Part shown: positions 39,906 to 52,701 of the stretch, piece by piece
Numbering within the stretch: position 1 is the stretch's first letter
Layout of the letters: each line of letters opens with the position of its first letter
Origin: Synchiropus splendidus
Lineage: Eukaryota; Chordata; Actinopteri; Syngnathiformes; Callionymidae
Assembly: GCF_027744825.2 (NCBI RefSeq)
Contig: NC_071345.1
Coordinates: 18,446,001 to 18,510,000 of the forward strand
Reading direction: 5' to 3'
Length of the DNA: 64,000 nucleotides
Program-made: the position numbers and the translations under genes
The notes under the pieces: model-generated
Database searches by the model: none
Told to the model about the DNA's origin: nothing
What the model saw: only the letters and a program-made list of their open reading frames with translations

Positions 39906-40337
39906 CCATTCATCTCCAGTCAGCAGCTTTACCCAGGAGCTCAACACAAGCTGGATTCTTCTGAACTTTAAAGGAGGTTCCCCCGTCTCTATCTGCAGTG
40001 CAGCAAAGCCAAAACAGGCTCTTTTGCTGTGGAAGAGTTGAGCCAAATACGAGGCAAAGTGAGCAGTTAAAGAGCTTGTTGAAAGAACTGGAGACATCAA
40101 ATGACAGGTTGATCTCCCCACACCATATCAGGAGGCCTTGGTTGGAGGTCTCAGCTGGTGACCTCATCACACCATTTCTCCGTAGATTTTCACTGACTCG
40201 CTGCTGACTTCTCAAAGATATTGTTCAGGTACATGGTCTTGTGTTTGGAACTACCTTAGGGTGAAGAAGTCAAACAGCCCTGTTCCTACTGAGTCATGAG
40301 CAAGTTCAGCATCTGTCGGTTTGCATTCAGAGGAAGA

Positions 40338-40662
40338 TCATTTCAGCCAATGACATATGATGAACAAAGTCCATGTGTCCACAGGCTCCTCACGTGTCCA
40401 CGGGCTCATTTCAGGGTTAAACTCATGGACACGACTGAAGGCTTCAGAGAGGAAGTGGGATTCAAGAGTCATGGAAAACAAGAGAAAAAGCTTGACATCT
40501 GAGCTGTTGGGGGCATAGAAGTGTTTCCACAGATGAAGAGCTTCTGTGAGGGTGGAGGCTTCTTCTCTGACTGGTGTTGAAGACTCTTTCTCCACTGAGT
40601 CTTTCCCCACTTGTGAGTCTAGGAGTTGTCCTGGATCAATGACACACTTCTTCAGGTCAGAT
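40338..40662 (-). other. Unassigned open frame beyond the NLR stop
   Basis: A minus-strand frame runs from 40733 to 40338 and overlaps the last NLR exon in another phase. It encodes SSTPVREEASTLTEALHLWK and similar text. I do not recognise it. It could be a C-terminal domain that an alternative splice reaches, the remains of an older exon, or chance. Confidence 0.3.
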
Positions 40663-43600
40663 CTATAACCACCCTGGTCCACAGGGATCCAGCCTGGAGG
40701 AAGAAAGAGAGAGAAGGAAGAGAGCAGGTCCATGTGACTTCAGATGTTTCGGGACTATGATCTCCTGCTGCTAAGTGGACGGCTCTTTCATGACTGTGTT
40801 GATGACAACAAAGATGGATCTCTAAACAGCTGCTCAGTCTCTACTGTCTCCTTGGTGCTTCCACTGGTGTCCAGCGGGAGAACATGTCGTGTGTTTGGAT
40901 TAATGTACTCAGTTCAGATGTCTGAGCAGCGTCACACACCCACATCCTCTCTGTCTGTTTCTGGATCACATGTTGAGTCTGAAGCTCTTTGGAGCTCAGT
41001 CAGTCAGTTCTGCTGCTCTGTCCATACCTGAGAGTCTCCAGCCTCCAGTCTGGACTCTCTAGTCCAGCAGACAGCAGCTCCAGTCCTGCTCCTCCGGGAT
41101 GGTTGAACCTCAGGTCCAGCTCTCTCAGATGGGAGGGATTAGAGGTCAGAGCTGAGGCCAGAGAAGCACAGCCTCTCTCTGAGATCCTACACTCTCTCAG
41201 ACTGTAATGAAGGAGCAGTGTTTTAGAGAATCATGAGAGCAGAAGAACCGTCCAGTTGTGGAGCAGAACTGGAGAGAGGAGATCATGTGTTCTGACCTGA
41301 GAGTCTCCAGGTAACAGTGTGGACTCTTCAGTCCACCAGACAGCAGCTCCACTCCTGGATCCTTTAGGCTGTTGGAGCTCAGGTCCAGTCGTGTCAGACT
41401 GGAGGACGGAGAGCTGAGGACTGAGGACAGAAGGGAACCACTTCTCTCTGACAGATCACAGAGCCTCAGGCTGTGAAAGTGAGACTTTATCAATCCTCTA
41501 TTGTGACAAGACTTTAAAGACTTGATGTGAGGACACAATGAACTCTTTTCATTCAGAAGATCATCATCACATTATGGTTGGAATATACATGTGTTTTGGA
41601 ATACTTTGTTCTCATAAGGATTTTCTTACAGAGGCAGCACAGACAATACACTCCCCTGAGACACACACACAAACTTGCACTGTGTCCTCGTGGGGACATC
41701 TCATTGTCATAACCCTTTCCCCAGCCTTGCTTGAACCCAGTGAGGCTTGCAACTGTACATTCCTATGCTCACCACAGATGAGGACAAAGAATGAGGAGAT
41801 GATGTGTCCTGACCTGAGAGTCTCCAGGTGACAGTGTGGACTCTTCAGTCCAGCGGACAGCAGCTCCACTCCTGCATCCTTCAGGTCCCTGTTGCCACTC
41901 AGGTCCAGTTGTGTCAGACTAGAGTCTGGAGAGCTGAGGACTGAGGACAGAAGGGAACCACTTCTCTCTGACAGTCTCCACCCTCTCAGTCTGAATAAAA
42001 TGAAGAAGCAAATCAAACATTCATGTTTAGTTCACATCATCAGAGATGTCTCAGGTTTCAGTGTTTGAGCCACTTACTGAACTTCTTTTGAGGCTTGGAG
42101 CCCCGGCAGCAGCCTCTCAAGGACCTTCTCTAAAACAGCGCAGTTCTTCAGGTCAAACACGTCCAGATCTTCCTCTGAGGACAGTAAGATGAAGGCCAGG
42201 GTGGACCACTGAGCAGGAGACAGCTGAGCTGTGGAGAGGACTCCTGATCTCAGCAGGTGATTGACCTCCTCTACTAGAGTAGTGACGTTCAGTTCACTCA
42301 GACAGTGGAACAGATTGATGATTCTCTCTGGAGACACTTTCTCACTTATCTTCTTCCTGATGAGCTCTGCTGTGTCCTGATGGGTCCAAGAGCTACTTCC
42401 TGTCTGTGACAACAAACCTGGAAGGAGCCTCTCATTGGTCTGCAAAGAAAGACCCAGGAGGAGGCGCAGGAACAAGTCCAGATGTCCATTTGGACTTTCC
42501 ACAGCTTCATTTATTGCTCTCTGGTAGAACTGTTCTGGATGTTTGGTTTCAAGTGTTTGTTGTGAGTCCAGCAGATTGACTCCAGAGTTGAAGAACTTCA
42601 GGTGGACATGAAGAGCAGCCAGAAACTCCTGAAGACTCAGGTGGATGAAGCAGAAGACCTTGTCCTGGTACAGTCCTCTCTCCTCTCTGAAGATCTGTGT
42701 GAAGACTCCTGAGTAAACTGCAGCAGCTGTGATGTTGATGCCACACTCTGTGAGGTCTGATTCATAGAAGATCAAGTTTCCTCTCTGCAGCTGCTCAAAA
42801 GCCAGTTTTCCCAGAGACTCCATCATCTTCCTGCTCTCAGGATCCCAAACTGGGTCAATCCCAGCTCCTCCATGGTACTTGAGCTTCTTGACTTTGGCCT
42901 GAACCACCAGGAAGTGGATGTACATCTCAGTCAGGGTCTTGGGCAGCTCTCTGGTCTCTCTGCTCTTCAACCTGTCCTCCAGAACTGTGGCAGTGATCCA
43001 GCAGAAGATGGGGATGTGACACATGATGTACAGGCTTCGTGAGCTCCTGATGTGAGACATGACGGTGGTCTGCTCCTCATCTCTGAACCTCTTCCTGAAG
43101 TACTCCTCCTTCTGGTGGTCAGTGAACCCTCTGACCTCTGTCACCCTGTCCACACACTTAGGAGGGATCTGATAGGCTGCTGCAGGTCGTGTGGTGATCC
43201 AGAGCTGAGCTGAGGGAAGCAGCTTCCCCCTGATGAGGTTGGTCAGCAGGACGTCTACTGAGGTGGACTCTGTAGCTGCTGTCAGGATCCGACTGTTGAA
43301 GTCCAGAGGGAGTCGACACTCGTCCAGACCGTCCAAGATGAACAGGACCTGGACTCCTTCAAATCTGCTGAGTCCTGAGTCTTTGGTTTCAGGAAAGAAG
43401 AGCTGAACAAGTTCCACCAAACTCAACTTCTTCTCTTTCAGCAGGTTCAGCTCTCTGAAGGTGAAAGGAAACACTAGCTTAAAGTTCTGGTGGGCTTTGT
43501 CTTCAGCCCAGTTCAGAGTCAGCTTCTGTGTCAGGAGGGTCTTCCCAATGCCAGCCACGCCCTTCGTCAGTAGGCTCCTGATTGGTTGGTCTGTGTCAGG

Positions 43601-44013
43601 TGAGGCTTTAAAGAGGTCTTCTGGTCTGATGGTAGTTCCTGATCTGGTCTGGTTCCAGGTTGCTGCTTCGATCTGTTGGACCTCGTGCTCCTGGTTGACC
43701 TGGTCTGTGCCCCCCTCAGTGATGTAGAGCTCTGTGTAGATCTGATTCAGAGGGGCAGAGTTTCCTGCTCTAGCGACCCCCTCAGACACACTGTGGAACT
43801 GCTCCTTCAGCCTCCTCTTCAGTCGTCCTGCACAGTCAGCGGGACGTCTTCCTGAATGAAGAGAGAAGTCACATGACCAGAAGATTCTAGAAGGTGAAAC
43901 TTGTAGATACTCAGCAGGTTGAAGGTTCAAATCCTCTTACTGCTCCACAGAACATCAGCAATCTTCTCCTCCTTCATGCTCCTCTGGAGGTTAATGTCTG
44001 TCTCCTCCATCAG
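40663..44013 (-). CDS. NLRC3-like immune receptor (FISNA-NACHT-LRR), 5' end not resolved
   Basis: This is a fish NLR-C type cytosolic receptor. Exons in coding order: 44013-43941 (MEETDINLQRSMKEEKIADV), 43851-42078 (main exon), 41990-41814, 41470-41297, 41201-41028 and 40693-40663. Phases agree. The main exon carries FISNA (LNQIYTELYITEGG, RPEDLF) and then NACHT with Walker A GVAGIGKT, Walker B VLFILDGLDEC, and winged-helix and hinge parts. Three LRR exons of 177, 174 and 174 bp follow (LTQLDLSGNRDLKDAGVELL and variants). The last exon reads RLDPCGPGWL then TAG, so there is no B30.2 domain, which many fish relatives have. Upstream N-terminal exons must exist before 44013; candidates near 45.8-46.2 kb were not convincing. 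Family certain; exact orthologue unknown. Confidence 0.88.
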
Positions 44014-44384
44014 CTGAAACACAAACTTGATCATGTGACAGAGAAAACCTGCTGACCTCCTGAGATCACCAGAATCCTGCTCCCAAATCTCCTGAAGGGA
44101 GGCAGGTCTTAGCCCAGGACTAGGCTAGACCTGTTGGAACTGTGTCGTCCGTGTCGTCTGGTCACAAAAGAGGTCTCATGATGTCAAGAGAGTCAACATC
44201 TTCAGCGTCAGTCAGAGCTGAAGAAGAGCTTCAGTCCAGGGTCTTCTCCAAAAAGGTCTAGGTGTCCAGGACTCAGAGCTTGCATGAAGCAGCTGTTGAA
44301 GTTAGCAGGAGGAGCTAACACTTGAACGTACCTGAAGTCTGGAGTCCAGATCTGTCCGATGCTGGTGGACACACTGTGCGCTAA

Positions 44385-45385
44385 GGAGGTGAATATGGAC
44401 AAAAAAGTTATTGTGATAAATGTTGTAATTTCTGCGATAACAATAATTATCACGACAAATCTTCATTTTCATTTTTCATTCTATTCCATGTGTTGGACAC
44501 ACTACAGTCTCTATTGGAACTGTTTTATGATGAAACATTTTAGTGGAGTTTGTCTCCAACATCATTATTTGTTTATGTTTCAATAGAATAGTGAACTAAG
44601 TGTAACTAACACTGACAGACTGCTCTGCCAGTTTTATTTAGGGGTTAAATTGAGCCATCTGTCTGCTGTATCTCATCTTAACAGTTGACTTGAACTATGG
44701 ACCAGTCTGGACACATTTCCTAGATGCCATTGAAGAAATATTAGAAATCATGTGAAAAAATGATCATTTTGTCATATTACATTCTCCAAATCATTATACA
44801 AACTGTCAGTTCTTTGTCTTGTGTGATGAAAAACCTTTTCCCATTTTCTCCTAAAATGGTTGTTTTCCATTGCCTTTTTCACGAATATTTTGACGCTTTA
44901 GAATTTGTTGACGGTCCCTAACTGATGCCGGCTCGTAGCATTATCACTGCCTGTGAGAGTGTGTCCGCGATCAGTGAACCCTAATGGGGACACGGAAGAG
45001 GGCGCCATGGCCAATACCGGAGCGGAGCTCCATCCAATATCCAACTATTTTCACCAGGGTGTTTGGCCAAGGCCTCAGGAACCTGCATGTGTTGATGTGA
45101 ACCAAGGCAGACGACCGCTAGACGATCGCCTCAGAGAACCTATGAGGACCACTCCATCTAATAAAATAAACACAGATCCAGAGACTCAGATGGTGAACCA
45201 AAGTCCACCACACTCTCCACAGCTGTCACACGCCGGTGTTGGCTATCACACGCCACAGAGCTGGAGAGCGAAGTCACAGTCTCCTCATGTTCACATGTGC
45301 AAGTCCAATGCAGCGAGTGAGCCGCGTGTTTCTGGAATTTATCGTGAGATGCAGAATTGTCATTGTGGAGTTTGTGTTTGTTCGT
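44385..45385. mobile_element. Second, inverted copy of the non-autonomous hAT element
   Basis: This is the reverse complement of 19036-20055, with mutual matches such as 'cacatgtgcaagtccaatgc', 'atttatcgtgagatgcagaa', 'attctattccatgtgttgga' and 'gagcggagctccatccaata'. The terminal inverted repeats are eroded at both ends (compare 'gtgaatatggacaaaaaagt'), so it is older or truncated. Confidence 0.8.
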
Positions 45386-47352
45386 GTACTAAGAACATCT
45401 GAGAGCTACTGATCCTCTCTGTGAAGAACATCAAAGTGAGGCAGTGAAAAGGCTCTCAGTGTTCAGAGCCGGACTCCATGACTCTCATGTGCAGATCACA
45501 GTTGATGGACCACACTTGACTCCAAACTCTTCACCCTCTTCAGTCATGTGAACACTCTTTTATTTGCACACTTTCCTGTTTGTTCTCGTCTTCTTTGACT
45601 TTCCTCCACAACCATCTGCATCAGCTTTGAGGACCAGTGAAAGCAACATCAGATGACGGAGACAAACCAAGACCAACTCAGATTTAATTTGCTGCTTTCA
45701 CACTTCAGGAAACCTTAGTTGTGTTTTATTGGAGACAAAGATCTGACCTCCTCTGACGCTCCTGTGCTCTTCTGAAGTCAATAATTCTTCCCATAGACCA
45801 GTCAGTCTTCAGAGAATGACAGCTGAGTTCAGACACTTCTGGTTTCTCCTGATTGATCCTGACGGAGACACAGGTCTGATCAACACTTCAACCATCTGAC
45901 CACTAATTGTCCTCTCAGTGTTGCTCCTGCTTGGTCTCCCACCTGCTTCTCCTCTGATGCTCCTCTCTGACAGACTGACAGCTGGGAGCAGCTCCAGGTC
46001 CATGTCCTCGTCCACCAGCGTCTGATGTGAGTGGCTTTGATCTGAACACACAGAAGTTGCAGTGTGGAAATGAAGTGTTTGGAGCTCTGACAGGAGAACT
46101 GATCTTCTCACCTCTGAGCTCTGGTCGGACTGTCATGGTCCTCAACTCTGGGTGATTTAGAGGGAGGAGCTTCCTCCTCTCTGTCCACACCTTCACACCA
46201 ACACAACAGCAGCATCACTGGTGTTTCTTGTCAACAAGCAAACTTCAGTCATCAGGCCCAAAATCTCTTCAGTGATCAGAGCCACATTCATGTGTTCACT
46301 CACTGAGACTGACTGAGAGCGGAGCAGCTGCTGCTGTTTTTCACATGACGTGATGTGTCTGACCCGCTCTCATGTCACAGCCTCTCCAACACCAGTCTGA
46401 TGTTCTGCCAAACCCAGCTGTCAGCAGAGGTGGGTGGAATTCAGTTCACACCAGCAGAGGTGAGTGATTCCCAGTCTGTACCTGGGACCGAGCCGTCCAC
46501 TTTGTCTCTTCATCCAAACATTTTTCTTCTTTTTTTTTCTTGCAAGATACATTTATCAAATGATCTTCTATTTAATAGTGCCTCTAGTTTACAAAAACAG
46601 ATCAGGGAATGAGTAAACTTCGTATTCAAATGTGTATTCACAGCGAAGTAGTGGGGCTCACTCAATACAACACCATCACAGGTCATGTCTTATTTGGAAA
46701 TATCCTAAATGAACCTGGTTTGAAAGATTATCTTTAAAACCAAGCTGCTCAAAGCAGATCATATTGTTTCCATCAAATACCTGCTCAAGCACAGTTAAAG
46801 CCCAACCAGCCCTGGTCTTCCTAGTACATCAATACATCAATAGACTGCACCATTATTACCGGACCTCTCCATCAGAGTCCACTGAACCAACTGACTCTAA
46901 TGACCTCACCACTGTTCCATCTGTTTCTTGATCTCTGAGATCTGAGTTTCAGCTTCATGATCACGTGACTCACACAATCTCCATCAGCCTCTTCACATGT
47001 TTGTGTCTTATATTTGATGTGGGAGATTGTGTCTTCACTTCCAGAGTTTTCTGCTCATGATGTGAAAGGGAAACAGATTTCCAGTGAAACCACCTTCAAC
47101 ACGTCTCAGAATGTTGAAGAAACAAGTGACTCAGTTGTGTATTTATCACAACAGATGACGTCTGCAGCCTTTCAAAAGTCTGATATCTGTTGTGTTGAGG
47201 AACCAAAGCCAAATCAATATTGTCTGTTGAAACACCTCTAACCCGCCTTCTGTTTCTACATGTGTGTACTCATGTTGTTTTCTTTCCCATCTAGATAGAC
47301 ACACGTTTGAGGAGGTCAGATCAGGCCACCGTCATTGAGCAGGAGCTTCTCT
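45386..47352. other. Stretch upstream of the NLR gene, no certain gene
   Basis: This 2 kb has several short open frames. A minus-strand frame at 45809-46111 (TLVDEDMDLELLPAVSLSER) could hold an N-terminal NLR exon, but I cannot match it to a known death-fold or FISNA lead exon. Nothing else is supported. Confidence 0.35.
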
Positions 47353-47488
47353 AGAAATGACTTGTCACCCAGTGCAGTGGAATATTTGAGGTAAAGACAT
47401 TATTAAATGGCCGCCATTCAATCCTGCATGTTCATGTTTGCTGCCATAGTACAGAATATTCCACTGCCCTGGCCCACAAGTCATTTCT
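47353..47488. mobile_element. 136-bp palindromic MITE
   Basis: 'AGAAATGACTTGTCACCCAG' with 'TGCAGTGGAATATT' at the left is mirrored by 'AATATTCCACTGCCCTGG' and 'CCACAAGTCATTTCT' at the right, around a loop of about 60 bases. No coding capacity. Confidence 0.78.
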
Positions 47489-47974
47489 AAGGAAGAGAAG
47501 GCATCTGACACAACTGAAAAACTTTTTCAAACAAAGAGATTTGGCCACAAGATGGCGCCATTCGTTGGCTGTTGATTTTCGTTACGTCACAGTTTCCTGA
47601 TCAAGGTTCCTCAGGGAAACACTCCAGTCAACGAGTGCGTCTTTATTAGGATCCTTGAATGTCAAAGGTGGCGTCAGACTCATGAGTATCAAGTCAAACC
47701 AAGTCACTGACCTGTGAGCGAGGCTCCTCTCCTCAGTCTCGGGTCCATGTCGGAGCTCAGTTGTTCCGGTCCAAAGTTGTGAACTCAGATTGTGTTCGAT
47801 GTCCGTTGATACACATCAGTGAGTCATGTGTGTGTGTGTGTTCCACCACCGCCTGGATGATCGGAGCTTGAGAGACTGGAAATATTGGAGTGAAAAACAG
47901 CCTTCAGATGAGACGGGAATCAAACCCTCTGGTTCAGCATGTCTCTTGCATGTCATGTCAAGTGAACAATCATT

Positions 47975-48120
47975 CATTCATTCTTTCCACACAGTTCTTA
48001 CAGCAGCTGTGTCCAACAGGGAAGAGTAGCAGGATCCCTCAGGTGCTCCAGGCAGAAGGAGGAGGACAAGGATTCTCTCTGCAGATCAACTCTGGCGATT
48101 CTCTGCTTCACTGCTGACAC
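47975..48120 (-). pseudogene. finTRIM 5' fragment, decayed
   Basis: The stretch around 'ctgcagatcaactctggcga' and 'ctctgcttcactg' matches the start of the broken finTRIM gene (37050-37130, 'cttcagatcaactctgatct'). The preceding 'gctgtgtccaacagggaaga' aligns to its RING region. Same strand as the finTRIM; only about 150 bp is left. Confidence 0.6.
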
Positions 48121-48469
48121 TATTCTACTCACTATGGAGTCACATAATTCTGCCTGAATCTGGTCCGACCTGTTGGGGCCACATATTTTCAGACTTCCTT
48201 GAAGCAGCCTACAGGTGTGTCGTGGTCTATCAGACCGCAGTGGCCCCGCCTGGTGAAACTACAACAGCTGGTACTGACAGTGAACAACATGTGAGGGGAC
48301 TTGCAAGGCCCTTGCTACACAGGTGGGTGCTAGTCTTCAGGAGCTGCATGTTGGCTGCATGGATCTGATGTTCTGTTGTCACAACTCAAAGTCCAACCTC
48401 TCCAAATGAAAAGAAAGATTGCTTTCCATGCCAAAATCATCCACACACTTCCCCTTTTTCAACATGTAC

Positions 48470-50480
48470 AATATGCAATAGATATTTAGCCCTCACTCTG
48501 AGCTGATCGCACCAAATGATATGTGATATCAACGTGCTTGCTTCTAAGTCTGCAAACAGGATTTTCAGATGGAGCTATTGCCCCCTGGTTATCCCCATGT
48601 AGCTTCACAGTAACATGCAGGTGATCCTGATCCAGGCCTCAACAACTGCACAAGATACAAACGCTCTTGAGTTGTTGCAGGCAGTGCCATGTCCTCAGCT
48701 TCACATGTTGGTAGCGCCCAGGACCAAGGTCAGTTAAACTCAAACAATATCCTGTTGTGCTCCTCCTGTCATTCAGATCCTTCAAGTTTAAGTTGTTCAC
48801 TTTTCTTGAAATGTAACTCTTGGTCAGCTGTGCTCTTTAAATATCTCAGGACATGTTTAGCAGCTGCCCAATGTTGTTGTTTTGCTTCTGCTAAATGTTG
48901 TTATAGAGAACTGACGATCCAACACAACACAAGCTTCCTATGAACTCCCAGTATTCTGTTGCATTGACGCCTTCGACTTCATCTGCAAAACTGGGCTTTT
49001 GCTCACGAGGAGTCGAACTTGAGCTGCATTCTATCACGTCGTACCTTTCCAACAACTTTTTTATTTGTCGTTTTTGGTTCATTTCGACTTTCCCCTCACT
49101 TTGTGAAAACTCAATGCCCAAGAAATGTTTTAGTTCTCCAAGATCTTTCATCTCACACTTTCTATTGAGCATTTGTTTCACATCAAAAAGTGAGTCGTAG
49201 CTATTCGCCGCTATGATCAGGTCATCTACCCCATATCAACAGGACTATTTTCTCATTTTTGTGATTGACTTCTGTGTACACAGTGACCAGCATCATTTTG
49301 TATGAAGCCATTTTTCTCAAGACAGTCATGTAGTAACGTATTCCAGTTTGGTTCTGGCTGTTTTAGTCCATACAATGACTTGTTTAGTTTGCACACTGTG
49401 CTGGTCAGACTCTGAATCAACAGCAAAACCTTCTATGTGGACCTCAGTCTGTTGGGGGCTTGAGCTATGCTGTTTTCACATCCATTTGATGTGATATTAA
49501 ATCTTCCTGTACTGCTATTTGCACAAGCGTTTGTAGGAAAGTTTCTTTGTAGTCAACACCTTCTACCTGAGAAGACCCTTTTGCCTCATACCAGACTTTA
49601 TACAACTCTGATCCACCTGCGTTTTCTTTTATTGAGTAAATCAAACAACCCCCCACTACTTTCTTATTCTGTGGTATTGTAGTCAGCGTGAAGGTATTGT
49701 TTTCTCTAAGCCACTCCATTTCACTTCTCATCGCATTTTGCCATCTTCTGGATTCTTTGGAATTCATGGCTTCTTTACATGTTTTGGGAACATCACAAAC
49801 ACCTCTGTAAAAAGAATCCACATTTTCATCTTCATAACGCTCAGTTTGACACTGATAATCCTGTAAATATTCTGGAGGCTTCCTATATCTGACAGGGTAA
49901 CGTTATGTATCAACTCCCTGTTTTTCTTGTTTGCTCTCGGTTTGTACCTGACTGACATCTGGAACTGCCTCATCGTGAGGTTCAGCATTCTTATCTTGCA
50001 GTTTCTGACTGTTATTTTTCATGTTTGTTGTTCACTGACATCAACACCATCAGTGTCTGTCTGGGTGTTAAATTTGACCAACCATACATTCAATATTGCT
50101 TTTTGTGACCTTTTGTATTAGAAAACCAATACAAACATTTCGATTTAAAAAAATTGACCAACCTGTGTTTTTGTACTTTCCCTGTCTCAGGATAAAACAC
50201 TTGGTAAGCTGGACTATATTTATTATGCCCAACGTAATATCCGTTTTCACACCGAGGATCCAACTACTTTTTGTCATGCTTATAAGCGTAGTATGCAGAA
50301 CCATATATTCTCATGTTTGACAAGTTGGGTATTCTACCAGTGAAAATATGTGTAGAGTCTGTCCAAGACGCCTACTGTAACATCTGTTGCGGATATGTCC
50401 ATAACTGCTTTGGGAGGTTACTTTCCAGAAGCACATGTCCTCTAACCTCTTTCTGCAGTCCTGTTTTGGTGGGGTGAATA
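48470..50480 (-). mobile_element. Ty1/Copia retrotransposon pol relic
   Basis: Pieces are in pol order on the minus strand. First comes the integrase C-terminal part at about 50480-50060 (GRIPNLSNMRIYGSAYYAYK, then YPETGKVQKHRLV). Next is the reverse transcriptase N-terminal part at 49821-49465 (ESRRWQNAMRSEMEWL; SQVEGVDYKETF). Then comes the later RT part at 49181-48891 (CEMKDLGELKHFLGIEFSQS; KKLLERYDV). Last is RNase H at about 48740-48480 (CEAEDMALPATTQE; DNQGAI-like; SKHVDI-like). Frames shift between pieces and stops are present, so it is inactive. No LTRs were identified. Confidence 0.85.
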
Positions 50481-51589
50481 GGGTGCACTTGTTTCATGCC
50501 TCATCCTATTTCTTCTAAGAAGAGACTGACAGTCATGCCCAATGAATTCCGTCTGGATCATATGCATTTAATGCTTCCATAAGGTGCTGTGTCAGCTATA
50601 CACTCCTCTGTAGCCCTGACACTGTGTTCGATGAAACATGCAGATGAAGCTCTCTTTTCACTACATTTGAGCAGAATACAGTAGATAAAACATCCGCATC
50701 ACTCGCACAACACCGAGACGTCAACAGAAAAATAAACGATTCAGGAGATTTGTCCGGAGCAGCTCTGCCTCCGCAGTCATCCTCACTGCAGAGCAGGTGG
50801 GCGGGGCTACCGAAAGTTCCAGAGCAAGTTGTTAGCCATGGGCAGGGTTGCCAGGTTTGGGTAGTCTTCCGCTCAAGTCCGCTTCTTTAGAACGCATAGG
50901 GCTGGATAAAATCGCGCCATGCGGGTTCATAAAATTTGGGCTGTTTCTCACAACTTCCAGCAGGTGCTTCGTGATTGGTTAATCTGAAATGTTATTGGTC
51001 AGTGTCAATTTATAGTGAACCAAGCAGTAACTTCAACCAAAGTACATTAAGATAAGTTAGATTGAAGGCATTCTTTTACAAAACAATAAACATGCAAAAC
51101 AAAACTGCATATTAATATAATATAGAAGTATAACATAAGGGAAATAGCTGAGATAAAACAAAGCAAAAAAATAAACAAAAATAAAACAGAGTACAACAAA
51201 ACACGAGGGGTTATGCCGTGTATATATGAAAAAAGACATAAACATATATAATATATAGAAATATATATTTGAATAAATATATAAAAAAGCAAGCATTAAT
51301 GATCTCACGTGTCTTCTGTTTAGTAAGAATTGTTGAGTTTCAATGAAAAATCCAATTAAGGAGGGGGGGTTTTTGTGCTGTATTTAGATTCATGAATATG
51401 GAATTTCGCTAGAATTATTATAAGCTTCACGATCAGATTTTCTGGCAGTGAATGGTCCTCATGCAAGCCAAACACGAGATGTTTTACCAATTTGATTCAA
51501 CTTGAATTTTGATTTTACAAAAATTACTGGTGGTATCAATATGTTTTTGAAAACGATCTTGACTAAAGTCTTTGCTTGGATATATTTTC
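50481..51589. other. Repeat-derived stretch without a gene
   Basis: This contains one copy of a duplicated segment at about 50618-50800 ('gcatcactcgcacaacaccg', 'tgtgttcgatgaaacatgca') that recurs at 58485-58672. An AT-rich block (51050-51320) follows, whose long open frames are low-complexity. Confidence 0.5.
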
Positions 51590-52345
51590 TGAAGAAGTTT
51601 AAAAGAGGCTTGTATCACTTTGTTGTTTATCGATGAGGCAACAGTCAGACCTTCTTCCATTGTACGTCCTCAAACTGTCTCCAATAAGAAACACTGTTTG
51701 GCGAGGTTCAGATGTCTCTCGGAAATATACTCATTTGAAATGTGTTCAATAAGGATGATATCTGCCCTACAGCAATTCTTGTTTGATGTTTATATAAGGA
51801 GCAAATCCTGGGAGATCGCACCAAATGACCAACGTGGCAGAAAGATACATTTTTTTCTTTTATTAAAATGTCCTTGTTATTACACATAATTTAACTATGT
51901 GAGGAAAATTGTGCTTGAAATGAGAGACCATGACAAGAAGGCCTGGCAACGAAAAGCAGATCATTTTATGGGGATTTTATCAATGTGGTCATGGCAAACC
52001 ATGAAGAAATTGAAACCTCCAACACTTCAAAACAACTGGAGAGGAATGATAATCCAGATTTGATTCTAGATTCTGAAGACATCACTTCAGACAATTCAAG
52101 AAATGTGTGGATCAAAGTAGTGAAGTCTAAAACATTAAGGCCACCATTTTCACAAGAGTTGCTGATTTCTTCAAATAGTGCAGCCGGATTTTCCGAATGA
52201 AATTGAAAATGATTTTATCAATTTGTTTCAGAAGATCGTTGTCAAGATGAAGGGCTAATGCAGCATGAACCAGTGGAGAGACGCCCTCTGCCTTGGTCAG
52301 TAGAAGTCTTCTCCTCAGTGAGAGAAGTCTGTAACAAGTCATTCA
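51590..52345 (-). mobile_element. L1-type LINE ORF2 C-terminal relic
   Basis: A minus-strand frame at 52342-52127 reads RLLLTKAEGVSPLVHAALAL then KQIDKIIFNFIRKIRLHYLK, which fits the region after the RT of fish L1/Tx1-like ORF2. Further downstream, fragments such as YKHNFSPH-like and CNNKDILIK continue the pattern in shifted frames to about 51600. Confidence 0.6.
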
Positions 52346-52422
52346 GTTCATTGTTGTCCTGTTTTTTGATTAAGAAGCTTAAAGTTCTCATTGTTTAATA
52401 ATGTGAATACTCTATTTGAATA

Positions 52423-52424
<2 letters not shown>

Positions 52425-52504
<80 letters not shown>
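52425..52504. repeat. (AT)40 microsatellite
   Basis: An uninterrupted AT dinucleotide run of about 80 bp, 0.2 kb past the MHC class I stop codon. Confidence 0.97.
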
Positions 52505-52507
<3 letters not shown>

Positions 52508-52701
52508 CTTTCTGACGAGGTCAGAGTATAAAGTGACAAAGTGACATGAAGAAACACACTGAGATGATAGTTCTGAACTCTCAACTCCACTCCACATTTA
52601 CAGCAACTTCTCCTCCTGGACCAAGCTTGAAAGAGAGGAATTGCTGCTTTGGGACCATGTTTTAAAAGACTTGTAATGTCTCACTGCCACCAGGGGGCGC
52701 T

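Noticed and set aside
45809..46196. N-terminal exon(s) of the NLR gene in two overlapping minus frames
   Set aside because: Neither frame resembles a death-fold, PYD, CARD or the usual fish NLR-C lead, and no splice phase could be tied to the exon at 44013.
51047..51308. Two hydrophobic minus-strand frames of about 82 codons
   Set aside because: They come from AT-rich low-complexity sequence rich in TATATA and AAAATA words; both frames are open at once, which is a composition effect.
52412..52597. Open frame with a long Ile-Tyr repeat
   Set aside because: It is a translation of the (AT)40 microsatellite.
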